In this document: in pieces, positions 39,532 through 46,874 of the stretch
How positions within the stretch are numbered: the stretch's first letter is position 1
How the letters are laid out: each line of letters begins with the position of its first letter
DNA from: Pseudochelatococcus lubricantis
Lineage (GTDB): Bacteria > Pseudomonadota > Alphaproteobacteria > Rhizobiales > Beijerinckiaceae
Direction: 5' to 3'
DNA length: 64,000 nucleotides
Assembly: GCF_042432495.1 (NCBI RefSeq)
Contig: NZ_JBHLXC010000002.1
Coordinates: forward strand, 62,001 to 126,000
Made by a program: the position numbers and the translations under genes
The notes under the pieces: model-generated
Databases searched by the model: none
Told to the model about the DNA's origin: nothing
The model's input: the letters and a program-made list of their open reading frames with translations, nothing else

Positions 39532-39541
39532 CGCTTAAGGC

Positions 39542-40117
39542 TCACCGCGGGCCGGCTTCCGCCGTATGATAGCTGCTGTTCCAGAACAGCAGCGGATCGA
39601 TCAGGCCATCGCTCAGGCGCACATCCACGACCTGCCCGAAGAACACGGTGTGGCTGGCGACGCGAGCCTCCTGCGCGATCAGGCAGTCGAAGGCGACGAG
39701 CGCGCTGTCGAGAACCGGCGCGCCGGTCGTCGCCGTGGACCATTCGCCGAAACTGAAGCGGCGGGTGCGGAATTCGGGGCGCGAGAAATTCTCGGCCAGT
39801 TCCCGGTCGTCGGCATGCAGCACGTTTACGCTGAAACGGCCGGCGCGGCTGATGAAATCATGCGCGGAAGCCGTCTGCGAGACACAGACGAGAAGCGTCG
39901 GCGGATCGGCGGAAACCGAGTTCACAGCCGTCGCGACGAGGCCGTAACGCACCTCCTCAAGGGTGGTGGCGATGATGGATACACCCGCCGCGAGGCGGCG
40001 CATTCCGAGCTTGAACCGGCCGGCGTCCACCGCCGCTCCGAGACTGATCCCGCCGGCGCGGGCTTCGGGGAAGCGCTTTCCGGTGGGCAAGGCGACGACA
40101 TTGGCATTTTCAGACAC
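39542..40117 (-). CDS. Flavin reductase family protein (NAD(P)H:FMN reductase)
   Basis: 191 aa. Split-barrel flavin reductase fold: MRRLAAGVSIIATTLEEVRYGLVATAVNSVSADPPTLLVCVSQTASAH is the FMN-binding signature, and DSALVAFDCLIAQEARVASHTVFFGQVVDVRL closes the domain. It gives reduced FMN to two-component monooxygenases; one is encoded 1.2 kb upstream on the same strand, which fits. GTG 40117 with GGAG 8 bases upstream. The 399-base gap ahead of it holds a perfect inverted repeat. Confidence 0.88.
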   Translation of the reverse strand: MSENANVVALPTGKRFPEARAGGISLGAAVDAGRFKLGMRRLAAGVSIIATTLEEVRYGLVATAVNSVSADPPTLLVCVSQTASAHDFISRAGRFSVNVLHADDRELAENFSRPEFRTRRFSFGEWSTATTGAPVLDSALVAFDCLIAQEARVASHTVFFGQVVDVRLSDGLIDPLLFWNSSYHTAEAGPR

Positions 40118-40465
40118 TGATCAGCTCCGCAACATCCGGATATCCCCGCGTCCGCCGCCATCCGCTGCATCCCGACGCGCGCCCGCCACATGCGCGTGCG
40201 GGACCGGGATCGCGACGACCGGCACGGGATTCTCCCGCCAGACCATCAATAACACAATACCAGCATCTCCCTCGCGCCTCTGGCGGGACACGATACGCTG
40301 GACATTTCCGGACGGAGCAGCGAACGGAGAAACCGACGCATGCCGCCGCTCTATTCTTGTTCAGACATCAGGTTGATCCAGAAAACTGTGCCCATTCTCC
40401 GGTCTGATGCAGCAGGAAAACGGCTCCGCAAGCCATTTATATCCGGTACATGCAAACACATCCAA
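40118..40465. other. Intergenic region ahead of the flavin reductase gene
   Basis: About 350 bases, GC-rich near the gene and turning AT-rich toward 40440. No gene was recognised. The notable element is the inverted repeat at its far end. Confidence 0.35.
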
Positions 40466-40504
40466 TGTCAATTCAATCTATAGAATATATAGATTGAATT
40501 GACA
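40466..40504. repeat. Perfect 17-bp inverted repeat, AT-rich
   Basis: TGTCAATTCAATCTATA and its exact complement flank GAATA. It sits 13 bases after the peroxiredoxin stop on the - strand. The low GC content and lack of a U-tract argue against a plain terminator; it could be an operator for the flavin reductase gene. A related core, CTATAGAATATAT, recurs at 57707-57719. Confidence 0.6.
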
Positions 40505-40516
40505 CCGACCTGGACG

Positions 40517-41161
40517 TCAGCTGTCCTGCTGCCCGTCGAGTTCAACGATGCGCAGGTAAGGCTTCAGCGTCTTGAAGCCCTGCGGGAAGCGCTGCCTCGC
40601 CTCCTCGTCGGAAACGGACGGGACGATGATTACCGGATCACCGGGGTTCCAGTTCACCGGCGTCGAGACCTTCCGGGCGTCCGTGAGTTGCAGGCTGTCG
40701 ACGACGCGCAGGATTTCGGCGAAGTTGCGCCCGGCGCTCGGCGGATAGGTGAAGGTCAGGCGCACCTTCTTGTTCGGGTCGATGATGAAGACCGCGCGCA
40801 CGGTGACGTTGGGATCCGCATCGGGATGGATGAGCCCGTAGAGTTCCGACACCTTCTTGTCGTCGTCGGCGAGCAGGGGGAAGTTCAGGGCATGGCCCTG
40901 CGTCTCCGCGATGTCGGCGCCCCATTTCTCATGCGCGTCGAGCGGATCGACGGACAGGCCGAGGACCTTGACGTTGCGCTTCTCCCACTCCGGCGCGAGG
41001 CGGGCAACCTCGCCGAGTTCCGTCGTGCAGACCGGCGTGAAGTTCCGCGGGTGGCTGAACAGGATGCCCCACGAATTGCCGAGCCATTCGTGAAAGCGGA
41101 TTTCGCCCGCCGTGCTGTTCTGCACGAAATCGGGCGCGATCTGGCCGAGCTGGATGGACAT
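40517..41161 (-). CDS. 1-Cys peroxiredoxin (Prx6 type)
   Basis: 214 aa. Reduces hydrogen peroxide and organic peroxides. The active-site motif is NFTPVCTTELG with Cys45 as peroxidatic residue; no resolving Cys is visible elsewhere. The C-terminal arm (VNWNPGDPVIIVPSVSDEEARQRFPQGFKTLKPYLR) is typical of the Prx6 group. AGGAGAC precedes ATG 41161. It lies between the monooxygenase and flavin reductase genes, where it may deal with peroxide leaking from reduced flavin. Confidence 0.93.
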   Translation of the reverse strand: MSIQLGQIAPDFVQNSTAGEIRFHEWLGNSWGILFSHPRNFTPVCTTELGEVARLAPEWEKRNVKVLGLSVDPLDAHEKWGADIAETQGHALNFPLLADDDKKVSELYGLIHPDADPNVTVRAVFIIDPNKKVRLTFTYPPSAGRNFAEILRVVDSLQLTDARKVSTPVNWNPGDPVIIVPSVSDEEARQRFPQGFKTLKPYLRIVELDGQQDS

Positions 41162-41287
41162 GTCTTCGTCTCCTGATTGTGAAGAGCGGTCGTCGCGATG
41201 AACCTGCGAAGGCCCAGTCTATAACGACGACAGCCCATAAATCCAGATAGTCGATGAAATTAATATGTAAATGCCGCAACTCCGCCG

Positions 41288-42610
41288 TCAGGCGAAAAAG
41301 CGGTTCGCCGGACGCGGCAGCCCCAGGTTGTCGCGCAGGGTCTCGCCTTCATATTCCTTCCGGAAGATGCCCCGTCTTTGCAGTTCCGGCACGACCCGGT
41401 CGACGAAGGCGTCGAGGCCGCCCGGCAGGTAGGGAAACATCATGTTGAAGCCGTCCGATCCCTCGCTTTCCAGCCACTCCTGCATCTCGTCGGCGATGGT
41501 CTGCGGCGTACCGACGAAGGCGAGGCCGGCGTATCCGCCGAGCCGCTGCGCGAGCTGGCGGATGGTGAGCTTTTCCCGCTCCGCCAGCGCCAGAACCCGC
41601 TCGCGGCTGGACTTGCTGGCCTCGGTTTCGGGAATATCGGGCAGGAAGCCCTCGGGATCGAGATGCGATACGTCGTGGCCGAGCGCGATCGACAGCGAGG
41701 CGATGGCGCTGTCGGCATGGACGAGCGAGTCGAGACGCGCGCGGATGGCCCGCGCCTCGTCGACCGTTTCTCCCACCACGACGAAGGCGCCGGGCAAAAT
41801 CTTCAGATGGTCGCGCTCGCGCCCCGCCGCGGCCAGCCGGCCCTTCACATCCGCATAGAAGCGCTGCCCGTCCGCGAGCGTGCCGGCAGCGGCGAACACC
41901 ACCTCCGCCGTTTCCGCCGCGAGCTGGCGTCCCGCCTCGGACGCTCCCGCCTGCACGATCACCGGCCAGCCCTGCACCGGGCGGGCGATGTGCAGCGGGC
42001 CGCGCACCGAGAAGGACGGCCCCTTGTGGCCGAGCACATGCATCTTTTCCGGATCGAAATAGATGCCGCTTTCGGCATCGCGGATGAAGGCGTCGTCGGC
42101 GAAGCTGTCCCACAGCCCGGTGACCACGTCATAGAATTCGCGCGCCCGCGCGTAGCGGTCCGCGTGGGCGACGTGCTCATCAAGGCCGAAGTTCAGCGCC
42201 GCGTCCGGGTTCGACGTGGTGACGATGTTCCACCCCGCGCGGCCCCCGCTGATATGGTCGAGCGAGGCGAAGCGGCGCGCCAGGTGGAAGGGGTGCTCGA
42301 AGGTGGTGGACGCGGTGGCGACGAGCCCCAGCCGCTGCGTGGCCCCGGCCAGCGCCGAAAGCAGCGTGAACGGCTCGAAGGACGTCACCGTATGGCTGCG
42401 TTTCAGCGCCTCGACGGGCATGTTGAGCACGGCGAGATGATCGGCCATGAAGAAGGCATCGAATTTCGCCTCCTCCAGCCGCTGCGCATAGCGCCTCAGG
42501 GCGGGAAAGTTGAAATTGGCGTCCTTCAGGGCGCCGGGATAGCGCCAGGCGCCGGTGTGAATGCTGACAGGACGCATGAAGGCGCCAAGTTTCAATTGCC
42601 GTGTACTCAT
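41288..42610 (-). CDS. FMN-dependent monooxygenase, NtaA/SnaA/DszA family (bacterial luciferase-like)
   Basis: 440 aa. TIM-barrel flavin monooxygenase of two-component type. The family block KFDAFFMADHLAV, ISGGRAGWNIVTTSNPDAALNFG and PVIVQAGASEAGRQLAAETAEVVF are clear. Relatives oxidise nitrilotriacetate, dibenzothiophene sulfone, dimethylsulfide or sulfonates; the substrate here cannot be read from sequence. ATG 42610 follows GAGGA. The same-strand flavin reductase and peroxiredoxin suggest a shared unit. An inverted repeat lies 71 bases upstream of the start. Confidence 0.9.
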   Translation of the reverse strand: MSTRQLKLGAFMRPVSIHTGAWRYPGALKDANFNFPALRRYAQRLEEAKFDAFFMADHLAVLNMPVEALKRSHTVTSFEPFTLLSALAGATQRLGLVATASTTFEHPFHLARRFASLDHISGGRAGWNIVTTSNPDAALNFGLDEHVAHADRYARAREFYDVVTGLWDSFADDAFIRDAESGIYFDPEKMHVLGHKGPSFSVRGPLHIARPVQGWPVIVQAGASEAGRQLAAETAEVVFAAAGTLADGQRFYADVKGRLAAAGRERDHLKILPGAFVVVGETVDEARAIRARLDSLVHADSAIASLSIALGHDVSHLDPEGFLPDIPETEASKSSRERVLALAEREKLTIRQLAQRLGGYAGLAFVGTPQTIADEMQEWLESEGSDGFNMMFPYLPGGLDAFVDRVVPELQRRGIFRKEYEGETLRDNLGLPRPANRFFA

Positions 42611-42680
42611 CGTCTCATCCTCGCGCGCAGGCCGCATCCGCGCCCGCTGGTTGGCGAACGCCCTCACGTTCGTAACTCAT

Positions 42681-42705
42681 ATTGTCTATTGACATTATAG
42701 ACAAT
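42681..42705. promoter_or_regulatory. Inverted repeat ahead of the monooxygenase gene, probable operator
   Basis: ATTGTCTAT and ATAGACAAT (9-bp arms) flank a 7-base spacer. It lies in the promoter zone of the monooxygenase gene, at a distance that suits a repressor or activator site. Confidence 0.5.
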
Positions 42706-43239
42706 TATCGGAAAGCTTCCAGTGCAGCGCGGGTGAGATGCGCCTGCGTTCGATCTGGCTGGGGGGCTCGGATGTCTCGTGCAGGTGGTGTCGTCAAGGC
42801 GCATATGCCGCCGTGCCCCTTCGCCGTTTCCGCTTTTCAACTCTGCAGGTGGGGTGCGCCGGGCCGTTGCGCCAGACGGCCGGACTGCGGATGCAGCGCT
42901 GCAGTGTATGAAAAAGCACCTTCAGGGCGAAAATCCGCAGATTTCATGAGTTTTTATGTAAGACTAAATAATTAAAGATGAAAATATGTCATTTTTATTG
43001 ATTTACTATAAAAAAATGGCTATGATAGCAATTTTCAAAAACAAATGTAATAGCCAAAAAGTCATATCGGCCAGTTTATACTGGCTGAAACTGACAGAAC
43101 TTGCCAGAAAAAGACAAGAACATGCTTTCAGACGTGCGCGCGCCCACGGCCCGCACAGCCATAAACAGCGTCACCCCGACGCGATGCCATGGGGCCCGAC
43201 CGGTGCCGGAATGGCCTCGCTCGCTGCCGCGCGGGTTTA
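42706..43239. other. Intergenic region upstream of the encapsulin operon, partly AT-rich
   Basis: About 530 bases. 42940-43075 is AT-rich (AAGACTAAATAATTAAAGATG; ATTTACTATAAAAAAATGG). An 84-codon open frame at 42986-43240 looks unlike a protein gene: it runs from AT-rich into GC-rich sequence and lacks a ribosome site. The region probably holds the encapsulin promoter. Confidence 0.4.
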
Positions 43240-43274
43240 ACGAAGGCCCATGAGGCAAGCTCATCGGCCTTCGT
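43240..43274 (+). promoter_or_regulatory. Long stem-loop in the encapsulin leader
   Basis: ACGAAGGCC-C-ATGAG pairs with CTCAT-C-GGCCTTCGT around GCAAG: 14 base pairs with a single C:C mismatch, 46 bases before the shell gene. There is no U-tract. It could be an attenuator or an mRNA-stabilising structure. Confidence 0.5.
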
Positions 43275-43320
43275 CATCAGACACCGTTTTCGACATCCAA
43301 CCGAACGAATGGGGTTAATA

Positions 43321-44736
43321 ATGACTGCGTCTTCCACCAGCCACGGCGCGCAACGCAGCGTCAGCGCTCCCGCGGCACGCAATCTTGCGACGGCGACCGT
43401 CACCGTCGTCCAGAATACGGAACGCACCCCGCGCTGGTTGCACAAGTTGCTGCCGTGGGTCGATGTCGCAGGCGGTGTCTACCGCGTCAACCGCCGCAAG
43501 GTCGTGAGCGCCCGCGAGGGGCAGGTCGTCATCGTCAACGACGGCGGCAAGCTCGCCGTCTCCCCCGAATCGCTCGCCGCGATTCCGGCCCTCTCCGGCC
43601 TGAACCCGGACGAACTGAAGAAGATTGCAGGGCTCTTCGCCGTCAAGCACGTCGAGGCCGGCGAGCGGCTGACGGAAGCAGGCAGCAGCGCCCGCAAGCT
43701 GTTCATCGTTGCCGAGGGCACGGTGGAGCAGACGGGCGTCAACCCCTTCGGCGGCAAGCTGCGCCAGCGGCTGATCGGCGCGGGCAGCTTCTTCGGCCAC
43801 CGCACGCTGCTGCAGGACAGCCCCATCGCCACCACGGCCGCCGCGCTGACGCCCGCCACGGTGCTGAAGCTTGATGTCTCGAAGATCGACGAGCAGTCAG
43901 GCCTGCGCCAGGCCATCGCCCGCTCCAGCGACGAGCAGCACGCGCTCGCGGCGCGGACAAACGAATGGGGCGAGGTTGCCATCGACCTGCTGTCCGGCCA
44001 CAGCGGCGAGCCGCGCCTGCCGACGACCTTCGTCGACTATGCCGAGCATCCGCGCGAATATCACCTCAGCACCATCCAGACCGTGTTGCAGACGCATACC
44101 CGCGTCACCGATCTCTACAGCAACCAGATCGACCAGCTCCGCGAGCAGGTGCGCCTCACCGTCGACGCGGTGAAGGAGCGGGAGGAGTGGGAACTCATCA
44201 ACAACGCCGAATTCGGCCTGCTGCATGAGGTCGCCCCGGGGAACCGCATCCCGACCCGTTCCGGGCCGCCGACCCCGGACGATCTCGACGAACTGCTCGC
44301 CCGTGTATGGAAGAAACCCGCATTCTTCCTCGCCCATCCGCGCGCCATCGCCGCATTCGGCCGCGAGGCGACCCGCCGGGGCGTGCCGCCGGTCATCGTG
44401 CATCTGTTCGGCGCGCCCTTCCTCACGTGGCGCGGCGTGCCGCTCGTGCCTTCCGACAAGCTGCCGATCGCCGGCGGCTTCAATGGCGTGCCGGAAAGCA
44501 CCAGCATCCTGCTGCTGCGCGTGGGCGAGGCGGATCAGGGCGTCGTCGGCCTGCAGAAGACCGGCGTCACCGGCGAGGTGGAGCCCGGCCTGTCGGTCCG
44601 CTACAGCGGCACGGACGAGCACTCGATCGCCTCGCATCTCGTGACCCGCTACTTCTCCGTGGCGGTGCTCGTGAACGACGCCGTTGCCCGTCTCGATAAC
44701 GTCCTGATCGGCCGCTATCATGACTACGCAGTCTGA
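43321..44736 (+). CDS. Family 2 encapsulin shell protein with internal cyclic-nucleotide-binding domain (2B type)
   Basis: 471 aa. Subunit of a protein nanocompartment with an HK97-type fold. The N-arm TERTPRWLHKLLPWVDVAGGVYRVNRRK opens the shell fold, interrupted by a CAP_ED-like domain at about residues 82-210 (ALSGLNPDELKKIAGLFAVKHVEAGERL; KLFIVAEGTVEQTG; IGAGSFFGHRTLLQDS). The shell part resumes with RLPTTFVDYAEHPREYHLSTIQTVLQTHTRVTDLYSNQID and ends VARLDNVLIGRYHDY. Shells without the inserted domain are about 300 aa, so this is the long 2B class. The cargo gene starts inside its last codons. ATG 43309 in the same frame is an alternative start. It could be mistaken for a Crp-type regulator, but there is no DNA-binding domain. 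Confidence 0.9.
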   Translation: MTASSTSHGAQRSVSAPAARNLATATVTVVQNTERTPRWLHKLLPWVDVAGGVYRVNRRKVVSAREGQVVIVNDGGKLAVSPESLAAIPALSGLNPDELKKIAGLFAVKHVEAGERLTEAGSSARKLFIVAEGTVEQTGVNPFGGKLRQRLIGAGSFFGHRTLLQDSPIATTAAALTPATVLKLDVSKIDEQSGLRQAIARSSDEQHALAARTNEWGEVAIDLLSGHSGEPRLPTTFVDYAEHPREYHLSTIQTVLQTHTRVTDLYSNQIDQLREQVRLTVDAVKEREEWELINNAEFGLLHEVAPGNRIPTRSGPPTPDDLDELLARVWKKPAFFLAHPRAIAAFGREATRRGVPPVIVHLFGAPFLTWRGVPLVPSDKLPIAGGFNGVPESTSILLLRVGEADQGVVGLQKTGVTGEVEPGLSVRYSGTDEHSIASHLVTRYFSVAVLVNDAVARLDNVLIGRYHDYAV

Positions 44737-46696
44737 ACCCCGCGCGGTATTGCCGTCGGGTCAGGACCAATCGCCGCTCACCTCCCTGCTCTCGCAACTG
44801 GTGCGGGAAGCGTTCTCGGGTGCGCCGGCCGCCCCCTCCCTGCCGGAGGGGCTGCCGGAAGCCACGCCGCCGCAGGCCGCTATCCCGTCCGTTGCCGCGC
44901 CGCCCGCGCCGGTGGATTCCGTCTCGCTGACAGCTCCCTCGCTGCCGGCGGACCTTCCCGTCATCGCGCCGGCCGCCGCGCATGCGGACCCGGCGGCGCA
45001 GGTGCCCGAGGCCGCGCTCGCGCCGGCCTTCGCGCCCGATCGTTCCGGCCATGTCTCCGTGCCAGGCAGCGGCTTCCTTCCCGGCGACTACCTGACCCCG
45101 CCGGGGGACTACGCCAGCGTGAGCGGCTATGCGCCGGTCAGCGCCTACGCGCCGGCGGGCGGCCATCCCGCCCCCTCCGGCGCACCGACATCCGACGGCG
45201 CGCTGGCGCTCGACCACGTGCTGCATCCGCACGAGGTTTTCGTTTTCGGCGAGCCGCGCTTCCTCGGCGGCTACGAGGACAGGCAGGGCGGCGACACGGT
45301 TATCGCGCAGCATCATGCGCGCCATGATTCGACGCCGAACTACTACTTCCTGCAGCAGCGGGAGGCGCCCGCGCGGGCGGACGCCGTGCCGGCAAGCGTG
45401 GGGCCGGGCGGCACCGCCGCCTCTCCCGCGCATCCGGCGAACGCACACGCGGCGGCGAACGCGCCACGCGACAGCGTGCTGACGGCTTTCGAGACGCGGG
45501 GCCTGCGCAGGGATTTCCCCGTCCTTCACCAAACCGTCAACGGCAAGCCGCTGGTGTGGCTCGACAACGCGGCGACTACCCAGAAGCCGCAGAGCGTCAT
45601 CGACATCACGTCGGAATTCTATTCCCGGCATAACTCCAACATCCATCGCGCCGCCCACACGCTCGCCGCCCGTTCCACCGACCTGTTCGAGGGTGCGCGC
45701 GACAAGCTGCGCGATTTCATCGGCGCGGCCAGTTCCCGCGAGATCGTGTTCCTGCGCGGCACGACGGAAGCGATCAACCTCGTCGCCAACAGCTTCGGAC
45801 AGCAGTTCATCGGCGCGGGCGACGAGATCCTGATCACGCATATCGAGCATCACGCCAATATCGTGCCGTGGCAGTTGCTGGCCCGGCGCACGGGCGCGGT
45901 GCTCAAGGTCGCGCCCGTCGACGACAACGGCACGCTGCTGCTCGACCAGTTCGCCGCGCTTCTCGGACCGCGCACGAAGTTCGTGTCCGTAACCCACGTG
46001 GCGAATGCCCTCGGCACCATCAACCCGGTGGCGGAGATCATCGCGCTCTCCCACGCTCGGGGCGTGCCGGTACTGGTCGACGCGGCCCAGTCCTCGCCGC
46101 ACCTGCCGCTCGACGTCCGCGCCCTCGATGCCGATTTTCTCGTGCTGTCCGGCCACAAGATCTTCGGCCCGACCGGCATCGGCATCCTCTACGGCAAGGA
46201 GCGATGGCTGGAGGCGCTGCCGCCGTGGCAGGGCGGCGGGCACATGATCCGGGACGTGACGTTCGAGCGCACGATCTTTCAGGGTCCGCCCGAGAAATTC
46301 GAGGCGGGAACTCCCGACATCGCCGGCGCGGTGGGGCTCGGCGCCGCCGTCGACTACATCAACAATGTCGGGATCGCCGATATCGCGGCCTACGAGCATG
46401 CCCTGCTCGACTATGCGAACGAGGGCCTAGCCACCGTTCCGGGCCTGCGCATCATCGGCACGTCGCCGTTGAAGGCGAGCGTCCTGTCGTTCGTCGTCAA
46501 GGGATTCGAGTCCGAACAGGTGGCGCGCCATCTCGACAGGCACGGCATCGCCACGCGCTCCGGTCACCACTGCGCCCAGCCGGCCCTGCGCCGTTTCGGC
46601 GTGGAAACGACGGTGCGCGCCTCGCTCGCCTTCTACAACACCCGCGAGGACGTGGACGCCCTCGTCAACGCGCTGCACCTGTTGCCGAAACGATAG
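44720..46696 (+). CDS. Encapsulin cargo: SufS-type cysteine desulfurase with disordered targeting tail
   Basis: 658 aa; ordinary SufS is about 410. The catalytic domain starts near residue 256 and holds LDNAATTQKP, HIEHHANIVPWQ, the PLP lysine in VLSGHKIFGPTG (Lys480) and the catalytic Cys618 in TRSGHHCAQPALRRFG. Residues 1-255 are Ala/Pro-rich and unstructured, with conserved-looking patches (HPHEVFVFGEPRFLGGYED; STPNYYFLQQRE) that probably anchor the enzyme inside the shell, as in other desulfurase encapsulins. The gene starts within the end of the shell gene (17-base overlap). It removes sulfur from cysteine, giving alanine and persulfide; in related systems it is thought to store sulfur. 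Confidence 0.92.
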   Translation: MTTQSEPRAVLPSGQDQSPLTSLLSQLVREAFSGAPAAPSLPEGLPEATPPQAAIPSVAAPPAPVDSVSLTAPSLPADLPVIAPAAAHADPAAQVPEAALAPAFAPDRSGHVSVPGSGFLPGDYLTPPGDYASVSGYAPVSAYAPAGGHPAPSGAPTSDGALALDHVLHPHEVFVFGEPRFLGGYEDRQGGDTVIAQHHARHDSTPNYYFLQQREAPARADAVPASVGPGGTAASPAHPANAHAAANAPRDSVLTAFETRGLRRDFPVLHQTVNGKPLVWLDNAATTQKPQSVIDITSEFYSRHNSNIHRAAHTLAARSTDLFEGARDKLRDFIGAASSREIVFLRGTTEAINLVANSFGQQFIGAGDEILITHIEHHANIVPWQLLARRTGAVLKVAPVDDNGTLLLDQFAALLGPRTKFVSVTHVANALGTINPVAEIIALSHARGVPVLVDAAQSSPHLPLDVRALDADFLVLSGHKIFGPTGIGILYGKERWLEALPPWQGGGHMIRDVTFERTIFQGPPEKFEAGTPDIAGAVGLGAAVDYINNVGIADIAAYEHALLDYANEGLATVPGLRIIGTSPLKASVLSFVVKGFESEQVARHLDRHGIATRSGHHCAQPALRRFGVETTVRASLAFYNTREDVDALVNALHLLPKR

Positions 46697-46757
46697 AGCG
46701 CCGAACCGGGGCGGACACGGCTCCAGGGAAGGCAAGGCGGCAGCCGCGACGATTGAG

Positions 46758-46787
46758 ACCCCCGGCGATCCCTCGCCGGGGGTTTTT
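46758..46787 (+). terminator. Strong terminator after the encapsulin operon
   Basis: ACCCCCGGCGA-TCCC-TCGCCGGGGGT, 11-bp stem followed by TTTTT. It separates the operon from the convergent efflux genes. Confidence 0.92.
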
Positions 46788-46874
46788 ACGTACCGAGGAA
46801 CGACCGGGCGGCTTGGTACAACGCGATCCGGGAAAGGCGTCTGCCGGCCGATGGCAGCGGCAGGCGCCTTCCGT

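Noticed and set aside
16417..39541. T3SS locus as a mobile island with attachment sites
   Set aside because: No integrase, transposase, tRNA gene or flanking direct repeats were found at either edge, so mobility is not supported by the sequence even if the base composition suggests acquisition.
42986..43240. 84-codon open frame upstream of the encapsulin shell gene
   Set aside because: No ribosome binding site, composition switches from AT-rich to GC-rich inside the frame, no known family, and it overlaps the leader hairpin.
43321..44736. Reading the shell gene as a Crp/Fnr-type transcription regulator
   Set aside because: The cyclic-nucleotide-binding block is flanked by shell-fold sequence and there is no helix-turn-helix; the adjacent desulfurase with a long tail fits an encapsulin.
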